Positions 43,286 through 51,415 of a stretch of DNA of 51,415 nt are shown in pieces. Position numbers and translations under genes: made by a program. Positions within the stretch are counted from its first letter, which is position 1, and each line of letters opens with the position of its first letter. Location of the stretch: positions 1 to 51,415 of the forward strand of contig JACAFF010000023.1 in NCBI GenBank assembly GCA_013388455.1, read 5' to 3'. This DNA comes from Nitrospirota bacterium (GTDB lineage Bacteria > Nitrospirota > Thermodesulfovibrionia > Thermodesulfovibrionales > SM23-35). Below the pieces are notes generated by a model, which saw only the letters and a list, made by a program, of their open reading frames with translations, was not told the DNA's origin and searched no databases.

Positions 43286-44592
43286 GTAAGTTGGGTGTAT
43301 TTATTTTTATTTTATTCCTTGGAGCAATAGCTCTTCTTGCAATTTTCAACCAAGAATCTACAATAGTAAGAATCCCTTTTGGAAAGACATATGAAACGCC
43401 TACTATTGCACTTCTTCTCCTATCTGGGGCGGTCGGAGCATTTGCAATGCTTTTTGTCTTTATCATAAGGGATACTAAGAGATTTATTGACACCTGGCAA
43501 TATCAGAAAAAACAGAAGAGAGAGGAAAAAGTTCAGGAGTTATATTCAAAGGCTCTGAATTATTTATTTTCTTATCATAAGTTACAAGAGGCAAAGAAGG
43601 CATTACAGCAAGTTCTCTCTGAAGACCCCGAACATGTTAATGCATTGCTCCAGTTAGGAAACATAGCCGCTTCTGAAGAGGATTATCAAACTGCAAGGGA
43701 ATATTATCAAAAAGTTCGTGATCTAAATCCGAGAAATATTGAAGTGTTATTCGCACTTGTCCGCTTGTTGGAAAAAACAGATAGATTAACAGAAGCACTC
43801 AGAAACATAGATGAAATTCTCGAAATAGATGACGGAAATTTGAATGCACTATATAAGAAAAGAGAGATTCTTGAAAAGCTGGAAAGGTGGCAAGAACTTG
43901 TATATGTTCAGAAAATAATACTAAAAAACGAATATTCAGAAAAGGACAAACTTCTTGCGAGGGAAGACCTTATAGGATATAAATATGAATATGGAAGAAA
44001 CTGTCTTGAAAATGGTGAACTTGAAAAGGCAAAGAAGGCATTCAGGATAGTATTGCGGCTTGAAAAAAATTTTATCCCTGCTACCTTAGGTCTTGCAGAG
44101 GTGCTTTTGAGAGAAAATGAAGTTGAAAAAGCAATAGAAATTCTCGAAACAAATTATGAACAAACTTCATCTTTGATAGTCCTTTTAAGGCTGGAGGATT
44201 TACTTATTAGTGTTGGAGAACCTTCGAAACTCATAAGGATTTACAATAACAACATTTCAAAAAATCCTCAGAAGATGGTGACTAAGTTTTTTCTTGGAAG
44301 ACTATTTTACCGTCTTGAAATGATAGATGATGCTTTTGAAACTCTTCTTTCTATAGATACAGGAGGAATTGTTTATCCCGAGTTGCATCAACTACTGGGT
44401 AATCTTTATATGAAGAGAAACCAAATTGATAAGGCTGTCCTTGAATATAAGAAAGCCTTAGAGTCTCATAAATGTGCATTTAGTATATCCTATGGTTGTA
44501 ACAACTGTGGTTATATATCTTCAGAGTGGGCAGGAAGATGCTCCAATTGTAAAAAATGGAGTACATATCAACTGAATCTTCTTCACTCATAG
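43282..44592 (+). CDS. LapA-LapB-like fusion: membrane anchor, TPR array and rubredoxin-type zinc ribbon
   Basis: The 436-residue protein starts with two membrane helices separated by QESTIVRIPFGKTYETP, the pattern of the LapA (DUF1049) domain. A cytoplasmic TPR array follows (about 80-400), and a C-terminal rubredoxin-like zinc ribbon CNNCGYISSEWAGRCSNCKKW. TPR plus rubredoxin domain is the layout of LapB/YciM, which controls lipopolysaccharide synthesis through LpxC turnover in E. coli. LapA and LapB are usually separate genes; here they look fused. The envelope genes elsewhere in the window fit a lipopolysaccharide role, which is inference. Confidence 0.82.
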   Translation: MSKLGVFIFILFLGAIALLAIFNQESTIVRIPFGKTYETPTIALLLLSGAVGAFAMLFVFIIRDTKRFIDTWQYQKKQKREEKVQELYSKALNYLFSYHKLQEAKKALQQVLSEDPEHVNALLQLGNIAASEEDYQTAREYYQKVRDLNPRNIEVLFALVRLLEKTDRLTEALRNIDEILEIDDGNLNALYKKREILEKLERWQELVYVQKIILKNEYSEKDKLLAREDLIGYKYEYGRNCLENGELEKAKKAFRIVLRLEKNFIPATLGLAEVLLRENEVEKAIEILETNYEQTSSLIVLLRLEDLLISVGEPSKLIRIYNNNISKNPQKMVTKFFLGRLFYRLEMIDDAFETLLSIDTGGIVYPELHQLLGNLYMKRNQIDKAVLEYKKALESHKCAFSISYGCNNCGYISSEWAGRCSNCKKWSTYQLNLLHS

Positions 44593-44775
44593 ACCATCCC
44601 CTAAGCTAAAACATTTTTTTGTTATAATAACGTTCGTAAACATTTTATATATGTCTTATAATTTTTAGCAGGATGTTGAGAAAATGTCTTTTTATGTTAC
44701 CCAGAACAAGTCAATAAATTTTGATTTTGTTGATTTTTTTCAGGATGTTATAACTGGTTATAGGAGGACATAATA

Positions 44776-47247
44776 GTGAAAGAAAGATATGATCCTAAAA
44801 ATATAGAACTTAAATGGCAGAAATTCTGGGAGGACAATAATATATATAAAACAAAAGCGAATCCGACTGGGAAAAAATTTTACTGCCTTGAGATGTTTCC
44901 TTATCCTTCCGGTGAAATACACATGGGGCATGTGAGAAATTATTCTATAGGAGATGTTATTGCAAGATATAAAAGAATGAGGGGTTATGATGTTTTACAC
45001 CCCATGGGATGGGATGCATTTGGTCTCCCAGCAGAAAATGCAGCAATTAAACATGGGATACATCCTTCAGAATGGACATATAATAACATTAAGCATATGA
45101 AACAACAGCTTATACGGATGGGACTCGGCTATGACTGGGAAAGGGAAGTCACAACATGCAAAGCAGAATACTATAAATGGAATCAGTGGTTTTTTCTGAA
45201 AATGATGGAGAAAGGTCTTGTATATAAAAAATTTTCTTATGTTAATTGGTGCTCTTCGTGTTCAACTGTTCTTGCTAATGAACAGGTTATTGATGATAAA
45301 TGCTGGAGATGTGATAACAATGTCGTACAGAAAAAACTCGAACAGTGGTTTTTTCGTATTACTAATTATGCAGAAGAACTGCTTCAGGGTTGTGAAGAAT
45401 TAAGCGGATGGCCTGAAAGAGTTGTTATAATGCAGAAAAACTGGATTGGAAAAGGCGAAGGCGTTGAAGTTGATTTTCCTATTGAAGGTATGAAAGAAAA
45501 GCTGAGGATATTTACTACAAGGCCTGATACATTATTCGGCGTTACTTTCATGTGTATTGCCCCTGAACATCCTTTAGCTGAACAGATGGTGAGGCAAAAA
45601 ACCAGACTTGACGAGATAAAAGCAAAATATGGGAAAGAGGATGAGAAGATAGGTATCCCTACAGGTTATTATGCAATTAACCCTTTGAATGAAGAGAGAA
45701 TACCGATTTATGTAGCTAATTTTGTAATCATGGAATATGGAACTGGTGCGATTATGTCTGTCCCGGCACATGATCAGCGAGACTTTGATTTTGCAAAGAA
45801 GTATAATTTGCCCATAAAAGTTGTTATTACTCCCTTCAATTATTCTTCCTTGTCACTTTCAGAATTATCAGAAGCTTATGAAGGTGAAGGTTTGCTTGTT
45901 GATTCAGGCATATTTACAGGCATGAAGAGTGATGTTGCTAAAAATGAAATTATAAAATTTATAGAAGAAAAGGGAATAGGGAAAGGTGTAGTGAATTATA
46001 AATTGAGAGATTGGGGCATATCGAGGCAGAGATACTGGGGAACGCCAATACCCATTATTTATTGTGAACAATGCGGTATGGTCCCAGTTCCTGAAAGTGA
46101 TTTGCCGGTAATTCTTCCAGAAGACGTTAGATTTACAGGGAAGGGCGGTTCACCTCTTGCAGAATCTGAAAAATTTTTAAAAACTGACTGTCCTAAATGC
46201 GGTGGAAAAGCGAGGCGTGAAACAGATACCATGGATACATTCGTCGATTCATCATGGTATTTTATACGTTATTGTTTTAACAAGGGCGATATTAACCTTT
46301 TAACTGAACTTCGTGCCGAAGACTCTGAATTCAAATACTGGATGCCTGTTGACCAGTATATCGGTGGGGTTGAACATGCAGTCCTGCATCTCCTATATTC
46401 CAGGTTTTTTACAAGGGTCTTACGCGACCTTGGGCTTATCAATATTAGTGAGCCTTTTCAGAATTTACTTACTCAGGGCATGGTTATTAAAGATGGTGCA
46501 AAAATGTCCAAATCAAAAGGGAATGTTGTTGATCCAAATTATCTTATTGAACGATATGGCGCTGATACCTCACGTTTATTCGCTCTATTCGCAGCTCCTC
46601 CTGAGAAAGATCTTGATTGGTCGGATAAGGGAGTAGAAGGTGCATACAGGTTTTTACACAAGTTATGGGGTATAGTGTATAAGTTTATAAATTATAGCTT
46701 AGAATTCAAAAATCAGAAAATAGGACAAAACTTCTCAGAATTTACATTTGATGCCCGGCGCCTTTATCGTAAGACACACCAGACTATTAAAAAAGTTACG
46801 CATGATATAGAACGTGAATATCATTTCAATACAGCTATTGCTGGATTAATGGAACTCGTCAATGAGATAGCTTCATTTCAACCTGAATCTGAAGACGATA
46901 TGATGGCAATCAGATTTTCAATAGAAAAAACATTGCTTCTGCTATCTCCATTTTCTCCACACATCGCGGAAGAACTGTGGGAAGCAATAGGTAACAAACC
47001 CAGTATATTTGATCAAAAATGGCCTGAATGGAATGAAGATGAGGCACGTGAAGATTTATTAGAATTTGTGATTCAAGTCAATGGCAAAGTAAGGTCAAAG
47101 ATTATGGTCCCATATGGTCTTACTGAAGACGTTTTAAAAAAGGTAGCTTTGGATGACGCAAAGATCAGGAAGATTATTGAGAAAAAAACAATAAAGAAAA
47201 TTATTGTTGTAAGAGGAAAATTAGTAAATATTGTTGTTGGTGAATAA
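44776..47247 (+). CDS. leuS: Leucine-tRNA ligase
   Basis: LeuRS charges tRNA-Leu. The 823-residue product has the class I motifs HMGHVRNYSIGD (HIGH-like) and KMSKSKGNVVDP (KMSKS). It has an editing domain with TTRPDTLFGVTFMCIAPEHPLA and GTGAIMSVPAHDQRDFDFA, a zinc-type knuckle near CEQCG and CPKCGG, and the C-terminal VQVNGKVRSKI-like segment. The start is GTG after AGGAGG. The 183-bp leader holds a TATAAT-like site (44623-44628) and two CAGGATGTT copies; I see no T-box signature in it. lptE overlaps its 3' region. Confidence 0.97.
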   Translation: MKERYDPKNIELKWQKFWEDNNIYKTKANPTGKKFYCLEMFPYPSGEIHMGHVRNYSIGDVIARYKRMRGYDVLHPMGWDAFGLPAENAAIKHGIHPSEWTYNNIKHMKQQLIRMGLGYDWEREVTTCKAEYYKWNQWFFLKMMEKGLVYKKFSYVNWCSSCSTVLANEQVIDDKCWRCDNNVVQKKLEQWFFRITNYAEELLQGCEELSGWPERVVIMQKNWIGKGEGVEVDFPIEGMKEKLRIFTTRPDTLFGVTFMCIAPEHPLAEQMVRQKTRLDEIKAKYGKEDEKIGIPTGYYAINPLNEERIPIYVANFVIMEYGTGAIMSVPAHDQRDFDFAKKYNLPIKVVITPFNYSSLSLSELSEAYEGEGLLVDSGIFTGMKSDVAKNEIIKFIEEKGIGKGVVNYKLRDWGISRQRYWGTPIPIIYCEQCGMVPVPESDLPVILPEDVRFTGKGGSPLAESEKFLKTDCPKCGGKARRETDTMDTFVDSSWYFIRYCFNKGDINLLTELRAEDSEFKYWMPVDQYIGGVEHAVLHLLYSRFFTRVLRDLGLINISEPFQNLLTQGMVIKDGAKMSKSKGNVVDPNYLIERYGADTSRLFALFAAPPEKDLDWSDKGVEGAYRFLHKLWGIVYKFINYSLEFKNQKIGQNFSEFTFDARRLYRKTHQTIKKVTHDIEREYHFNTAIAGLMELVNEIASFQPESEDDMMAIRFSIEKTLLLLSPFSPHIAEELWEAIGNKPSIFDQKWPEWNEDEAREDLLEFVIQVNGKVRSKIMVPYGLTEDVLKKVALDDAKIRKIIEKKTIKKIIVVRGKLVNIVVGE

Positions 47248-47302
47248 AAATCCTTTAAATAAAATAGTGGCTTATTACTCTCCGAAAGAAAGGTATGTTC
47301 TG

Positions 47303-47815
47303 GTGAAAATGCTATTTTCAGTTATTTTTTTATTCACCATGTACTTTTTGCTGTTAACTTTGTCTGGATGTGGATATAAATTGTATGGAAAAGTTTCTTT
47401 GCCATTTAATTCAATTAAAATCGATAAGATCGAAAATAGAACTTTTGAACCTAAACTTCAGGACAGGCTTTACAAGGCATTAGTGAAAGAGTTTCTGAAA
47501 CATGGGGTAGAAGTAAGGCAAGATGCAGAATTGAAACTGAGCGGGGTAATTAATACATTTGAAATGCGTATACTTTCAGAAAAGTCTGATATCGCATCAG
47601 AATATGAAGTTATTATAAAGGGTGATTTTACACTTCAAAGTCCTTCAGAGAGTAGCAGGGAGTATAAGGATATTGGTTCTCCTTTTATTTTGTCTTTTTC
47701 GGGATCCGGCCGACTTGAAGAGCTTGTTGCATCAAAAGAGATTGCTTCAGAAAAGGCGATAGAAGATATGGCGATGGAGATTACTGGTATTCTTTTTTAT
47801 AGCAAAAAGGAATAG
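47303..47815 (+). CDS. lptE: LPS assembly lipoprotein LptE
   Basis: LptE plugs the LptD barrel that delivers lipopolysaccharide to the cell surface. From the GTG at 47303 the product is about 170 residues, with a lipoprotein signal peptide ending in the lipobox LSGC, followed by GYKLYG and IKIDKIENRTFEPKLQDRLYKALVKEF, typical of LptE. The leuS-lptE-holA order is common and supports the call. The frame extends back to 47231 within leuS; I chose 47303 (or the ATG at 47309) because it gives a normal lipoprotein signal. Confidence 0.9.
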   Translation: MKMLFSVIFLFTMYFLLLTLSGCGYKLYGKVSLPFNSIKIDKIENRTFEPKLQDRLYKALVKEFLKHGVEVRQDAELKLSGVINTFEMRILSEKSDIASEYEVIIKGDFTLQSPSESSREYKDIGSPFILSFSGSGRLEELVASKEIASEKAIEDMAMEITGILFYSKKE

Positions 47816-47833
47816 CATTAAATAATCATTAAG

Positions 47834-48733
47834 ATGAGTTATAAGACATTTTTAAAAGAGATAGAAAAAGGTCTATTAGAATCTGTATATGTGATATATA
47901 CTTCTGAGTCATTTCTTCAGAGGGAAGCTATAGAGGCAATAAAAAGGATTTTGCCTGAGGATGAACGTGATTTTAATCTCCATATCTTTAATTTTATTTC
48001 TGATGATGAACAAAGGCATACTCTTGATGATCTTTTGAATGTTTTAAATACTCACTCTTTTTTTGGACGAAGAAGGTTTACGATCTCATTAATGAATTTC
48101 CAGAAACTGTCTAAAAAAGATTTTGAGAAATTAAATGCTTACATGAATAATCCAATGCAGGATTCGGTTTTTATTATTGTCCATAATGGAATACTTAAGA
48201 GAGAGCTCAGAGAGAGAATCAATATTTTCAAATCTATATCTCTTGATATAAAAGAAAATGAAATTCCATTCTGGATAAAACAGAAAGCAAAGATTAACAG
48301 AATAGAAATATCTGATGAAGCTATTGATTATCTTATCGGTATTATTGGGCAAGACCTTGGTCTTCTATCAGCAGAGATAGAAAAAATTTCTATGCTGGGT
48401 AAAGAAATAATACATATAGATGATATTTCTGATATTATTGCTGGAGGAAGGACGTATAATGTTTTTAACCTAATTGATGCAATAAAGAATAAGGATACGG
48501 AAAAGGTTTTTAATATATATAGAACACTTAAATATATGATCGATGATTACAACCTCATCGGTGCATTGAACTGGCACTACGGGCTTCAAGTACAAGATTC
48601 AGGCGGAACAAAAAATAATGAATACTTTGTGAGGGCATTCGAAATCCTCAACAAAGTAGATATTGATATTAAAAGTTCAGGAAGAAATTTTCCTATGGAG
48701 TATCTTTTTGTTAAGCTGCTCCAGCTTCAGTAA
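47834..48733 (+). CDS. holA: DNA polymerase III subunit delta
   Basis: The delta subunit opens the sliding clamp in the clamp loader. The 299-residue product has the family start YKTFLKEIEKGLLESVYVIYTSESFLQREAIEAI and central segments including DYLIGIIGQDLGLLSAEIEKIS and NVFNLIDAIKNKD. It is somewhat shorter than the usual ~340 residues at the C-terminus. Order after leuS and lptE, and a convergent rpsT, match a layout common in bacteria. The 3' end overlaps rpsT by 23 bp on the opposite strand. Confidence 0.92.
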   Translation: MSYKTFLKEIEKGLLESVYVIYTSESFLQREAIEAIKRILPEDERDFNLHIFNFISDDEQRHTLDDLLNVLNTHSFFGRRRFTISLMNFQKLSKKDFEKLNAYMNNPMQDSVFIIVHNGILKRELRERINIFKSISLDIKENEIPFWIKQKAKINRIEISDEAIDYLIGIIGQDLGLLSAEIEKISMLGKEIIHIDDISDIIAGGRTYNVFNLIDAIKNKDTEKVFNIYRTLKYMIDDYNLIGALNWHYGLQVQDSGGTKNNEYFVRAFEILNKVDIDIKSSGRNFPMEYLFVKLLQLQ

Positions 48734-49007
48734 GAGCATTTACTTTTCTGGTAAGCCTTGATATTTTTCTGGAAGCAGTATTTTTATGTATCACACCTTT
48801 TGATGCAGCACTTTTCAATTTTTTTATAGCTTCAATAAGTGCTTTCCTTGCGTCATCCCTTTTACCAGTAGATACTGATGCTTCGATCTTCTTAATAGCG
48901 GTTTTAATAGAACTACGCACTGTTCTGTTTCGGAGAGCGCGTTTTTCAGCCTGCCTTGCCCTTTTCATAGCAGAAAGATTCTTTTTCACTTTTGATTTAG
49001 CTGGCAC
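48711..49007 (-). CDS. rpsT: 30S ribosomal protein S20
   Basis: S20 binds 16S rRNA in the small subunit. The product (about 98 residues) is highly basic and helical, with KKNLSAMKRARQAEKRALRNR and KGVIHKNTASRKISRLTRKVN. I choose the GTG at 49007, giving the usual PAKSKVKK N-terminus, because the AGGAGG at 49015-49020 is 7 nt upstream. The in-frame TTG at 49013 lies too close to that site. Confidence 0.96.
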   Translation of the reverse strand: MPAKSKVKKNLSAMKRARQAEKRALRNRTVRSSIKTAIKKIEASVSTGKRDDARKALIEAIKKLKSAASKGVIHKNTASRKISRLTRKVNALTEAGAA

Positions 49008-49080
49008 TATCAATCCTCCTAAAAAATGATTATAAAATTACCATAAAAATACTAAAAAAAGCAATATAAATGAGGTATAT

Positions 49081-49572
49081 TTAAATTTGGGCTTCAATAC
49101 TGAAAAGCCAATATACATCAGGATTTTGCTTTATTTCCTCCTTTAATTCCATAGAAATCCAGTGGGAATCTTCTTCAAGATTATAAAAATAGGTATCGAT
49201 TCCGAAAAAACCATCAACAATATGTGTGATTGTGTGTAGCATACTGGATTTATAACCCTGTGGCATTGTCGCCAGATCTTTTATTGTAACGATACCTTCT
49301 CCCTCGAGTTCTTTAATAAGTTCATTTAATATGTGATGATTTTTGTGAATAGCTTTTTCGATCTTTTCCCAAAAATCTGGATGTGTAGGTTGTAAAGATT
49401 CTCTTATAGAAATTCGAGAATACTTGACAAGCTGATACTTTTGAAAAAATTGTAAAGTTTTTTCTTTGGAGGAATATGAATCTGAACCTTTTATGAGAAT
49501 CACATGATAAAATTTCGAGTGGCCGATATTTTTTGTGCCAACAATAAAATTATAATTTGTACCTTTAGACAT
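49081..49572 (-). CDS. Conserved-looking protein of unknown function
   Basis: I do not recognise this 163-residue soluble protein. It has YHVILIKGSDSYSSKEKTLQFF near the start, a mixed helical middle (DFWEKIEKAIHKNHHILNELIKELEGEGIVTIKDL), and a C-terminal part with MPQGYKSSMLHTITHIVDGFFGIDTYFYNLEEDSHWIS. The histidines in that last segment could bind metal, but there is no known motif. It has no signal peptide or membrane helix. It stands alone between rpsT and the deoxyhypusine-synthase-like gene. Codon use looks like its neighbours. Confidence 0.7.
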   Translation of the reverse strand: MSKGTNYNFIVGTKNIGHSKFYHVILIKGSDSYSSKEKTLQFFQKYQLVKYSRISIRESLQPTHPDFWEKIEKAIHKNHHILNELIKELEGEGIVTIKDLATMPQGYKSSMLHTITHIVDGFFGIDTYFYNLEEDSHWISMELKEEIKQNPDVYWLFSIEAQI

Positions 49573-49659
49573 ATATATACATTATAAGTATTCGCCATGA
49601 TATTTCAATTATTATGTTTTTTCATGTGCACAGGAATTTTTTATGGTAATATGTAATTG

Positions 49660-50610
49660 ATGAAAAAATATGAAATTCTCTCTTTAAAGGAAGTAAACAC
49701 CTCCTCATTATTTAAAAGAAAGAGCAAGGTTTCAATTGATTCTTTCGCGAGACTTCATTCAAAAGGGGATACTTTCGCAAAATTTATTGCAAATCTTCCA
49801 GATTATCTTGCTGCGAGAAATTTTAAGGACGTTGTCAAAGCAATCGTTAGAGCTAATAACGAAAAAAGGCCGGTTATTCTGGGAATGGGAGCGCATCCTA
49901 TTAAAGTAGGTCTTTCACCATTGATTATAGATCTTATGCATAGAGGGATCATAACTGCTTTGGCAACAAACGGTGCATGTATTATTCATGATTTTGAACT
50001 TGCATTTGTCGGGCATACTTCAGAAGATGTAGAAAAGGAATTGTGTAAAGGAATGTTCGGTATGTCAGAAGAGACTGGAAAATATCTAAATAAGGCTATA
50101 AGAGAAGGATATAAAAAAGGAGAAGGGATCGGGAGATCCGTTGGTAGGATGATATATAAAAGCAAATTGCAATATAAGGAAAAAAGTATTTTTGCCAGTG
50201 CCTATGCTATTAACATTCCAGCGACCGTACATGTTGCAATTGGTACAGATATCATTCATATGCATCCCGAAGCTTATGGTGCAGCGATAGGTGAAACAAG
50301 TTTCAGGGACTTCAAACTTTTTACTTCTGTTATAACAGACCTTGAAGGAGGGGTATATATAAATTTTGGCTCCTCAGTCATTATGCCAGAAGTTTTTTTA
50401 AAAGCACTTAATATCGCAAGAAATCTTGGATATAAGATAGAAAATATTACTACAGTAAATATGGATTTTATCCAGCATTATAGACCGCGAGAGAATATTC
50501 TAAGAAGGCCCACTCTTAAAAAAGGTGCAGCTTATGCATTAACAGGTCATCATGAGATTATGTTTCCCCTATTAGCTGCAGCGATTATTGAAGAGATTGA
50601 GAAGTGTTAA
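49660..50610 (+). CDS. Deoxyhypusine-synthase-like conserved protein
   Basis: The ~316-residue soluble protein has segments that resemble the NAD-binding fold of deoxyhypusine synthase: RPVILGMGAHPIKVGLSPLI, GIITALATNGACIIHDFELAF and INFGSSVIMPEVFLKAL. Deoxyhypusine synthase modifies archaeal/eukaryotic initiation factor 5A, which bacteria lack, so bacterial relatives do something else, in some cases in polyamine metabolism. The assignment rests on memory of similar annotated proteins and is moderate at best. The ATG at 49660 directly follows an in-frame TTG at 49657; no strong ribosome site is seen. Confidence 0.5.
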   Translation: MKKYEILSLKEVNTSSLFKRKSKVSIDSFARLHSKGDTFAKFIANLPDYLAARNFKDVVKAIVRANNEKRPVILGMGAHPIKVGLSPLIIDLMHRGIITALATNGACIIHDFELAFVGHTSEDVEKELCKGMFGMSEETGKYLNKAIREGYKKGEGIGRSVGRMIYKSKLQYKEKSIFASAYAINIPATVHVAIGTDIIHMHPEAYGAAIGETSFRDFKLFTSVITDLEGGVYINFGSSVIMPEVFLKALNIARNLGYKIENITTVNMDFIQHYRPRENILRRPTLKKGAAYALTGHHEIMFPLLAAAIIEEIEKC

Positions 50611-50629
50611 CTTTATAATTAATATCTAA

Positions 50630-51238
50630 CTAAATAATTTTTATAAAAGATTTTGCCCTTTTGGCATAATTCCCCATTGAAATAGTAGTTAGAACGGTAT
50701 AATCACCTTTTGGTATATCATCGGGCACAATGAACTTTATTTTTAATATATGCTCACCTTCCGATCTTACAACTTCACGATTTACCACTTCCATTTCTTT
50801 AGTAGTGTTTAAAAGTGTTAACTTTTCAGTAATTGTAATATGCTCGGCTGGTGTAAGAACATATACAGAATATCTAACATTAGCTTCTATGAAAGAGCCA
50901 TTTTTTACTTTTTGTGGTTCAACTATCAATTCTTCTATAAAGAGCTTAGCAGCCCTTTGTATTTTTTCTTTTTTTCTTGCTTCTTCTTCAATATCAATCG
51001 GTTCTGCAGGTTTTTCTTTATGTTTAATGAAAAGTTCAAGAACAACATCTCCCACAAAAGCTCCAGCAATAGCGCCCATAGTATTTCCTTCAACCAGAAC
51101 GCCAATAACACCTCCTGTAAAAGTGCGTAATGCTGTATTTTTTTCATTATTATTGAGGTTGTTTGTTGTAGTAGCACAATTCACAAGGGAAAAGGATAAA
51201 ACACAACAGAGAATAGCAATAGAAATGATTCTCCTCAT
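50630..51238 (-). CDS. Lipoprotein with a glycine-zipper segment
   Basis: From the ATG at 51238 the ~202-residue protein has a lipoprotein signal (CVLSFSLVNC, cysteine near residue 21). A short asparagine-rich stretch follows, then a glycine-zipper-like hydrophobic segment (TFTGGVIGVLVEGNTMGAIAGAFVGDVVLE) and a C-terminal beta-rich domain (VRYSVYVLTPAEHITITEKL ... DIPKGDYTVLTTISMGNYAKRAK). The pattern suggests an outer-membrane-anchored envelope protein. Function is unknown. The in-frame TTG at 51244 could be used instead. Confidence 0.75.
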   Translation of the reverse strand: MRRIISIAILCCVLSFSLVNCATTTNNLNNNEKNTALRTFTGGVIGVLVEGNTMGAIAGAFVGDVVLELFIKHKEKPAEPIDIEEEARKKEKIQRAAKLFIEELIVEPQKVKNGSFIEANVRYSVYVLTPAEHITITEKLTLLNTTKEMEVVNREVVRSEGEHILKIKFIVPDDIPKGDYTVLTTISMGNYAKRAKSFIKII

Positions 51239-51288
51239 AGCCAACCCTTTGTTTTTTAATAGTAATCTACTATCTTTTTAAAACAATG

Positions 51289-51415
51289 TCAATGGATTGT
51301 ATAAGTTAAAGACTTTTGCGACATTTCTCCATTTTCAATCAAATACTCTACAGGGCTTTTTAATCCCAAAGACTTATGTGGTCTCTGAGTATTATAAAAG
51401 ATCATATAATCAGCA
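51289..51415 (-). mobile_element. Transposase / integrase-core C-terminus (partial, runs off the window)
   Basis: Read on the minus strand from the window edge, the frame gives ADYMIFYNTQRPHKSLGLKS then PVEYLIENGEMSQKS and stops at 51289-51291. The YNTQRPHKSLGLKSPVEYL segment is the typical end of DDE integrase-core transposases of the IS3/IS481 type. Only ~41 residues are in the window, so the family, completeness and terminal repeats cannot be judged. Confidence 0.85.

Noticed and set aside
44593-44775. T-box leader for leuS
   Set aside because: The conserved T-box sequence and a specifier-loop structure are not visible; only repeats of CAGGATGTT and a TATAAT-like site are seen.
1-51415. 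CRISPR array or prophage
   Set aside because: No regularly spaced direct repeats of 25-40 bp and no phage structural, portal or terminase-like proteins were seen.

Overview
This window looks like a chromosomal segment of an A+T-rich, Gram-negative, dissimilatory sulfate- or sulfite-reducing bacterium. The sulfite reductase set is the reductive type: dsrA, dsrB, dsrD, dsrN, dsrC and dsrMKJOP are present, and no dsrEFH or dsrL was seen. The outer-membrane block (bamA-skp-lpxD-fabZ-lpxA-lpxI), lptE and a LapA/LapB-type protein show a diderm cell with lipopolysaccharide. My best guess is a Thermodesulfovibrio-like member of the Nitrospirota; a Desulfobacterota lineage cannot be excluded from sequence reading alone.

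Layout. 1-180: the 3' end of a 23S rRNA gene with a terminator and no 5S gene behind it. 180-8102: rpoD, a LysM protein, a catalytic/non-catalytic M16 peptidase pair, a CHASE2 adenylate cyclase and a Yip1-type membrane protein. 8108-14138 (minus strand): bamA-skp-lpxD-fabZ-lpxA-lpxI, a tightly coupled envelope operon. 14416-24465: the first dsr block. A HEAT-like gene precedes dsrABD. Then come a TPR gene and a YkgJ-type gene, facing an unrecognised kinase-like gene and a second HEAT-like gene that also carries a zinc ribbon. fmdB-dsrN and the monocistronic dsrC follow. 24631-30415: an RsbRD_N-like gene, dsrMKJOP and a small ferredoxin. 30596-33095: a TusA-like sulfur carrier, a HIT protein and a B12-binding radical SAM/TPR protein. 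33205-33290: tRNA-Leu(GAG). 33424-36211: two V4R-like sensor proteins coupled to a hybrid histidine kinase. 36206-40574 (minus strand): mutL, an hsdM remnant, miaA, hfq, a Nudix gene and a SurA-N-like gene. 40928-48733: proA, nadD, rsfS, a LapA-LapB fusion, leuS, lptE and holA. 48711-51415: rpsT, a gene of unknown function, a deoxyhypusine-synthase-like gene, a lipoprotein gene and the end of a transposase gene that runs off the window.

How the genes fit together. DsrAB reduces sulfite, with DsrD as its small partner and DsrN amidating its siroheme. DsrC carries the product as a trisulfide, and DsrMKJOP links DsrC to the quinone pool. Several linked genes have no assigned role in this pathway: the two HEAT-like paralogues on either side of dsrABD, the kinase-like protein translationally coupled to one of them, the TPR/YkgJ pair, FmdB and RsbRD_N. 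They are the best candidates here for an undescribed Dsr maturation or regulation system.

Small-scale signals. There are heptamer AATAGTN-type repeats inside two coding sequences and a pair of poly-G/ACCC motifs. One of those motifs sits where rsfS should start, and rsfS has no usable start codon as read. A perfect 22-bp palindrome lies upstream of dsrC. A type I methylase N-terminus survives between mutL and miaA. All calls were made by reading the sequence; no database search was run.
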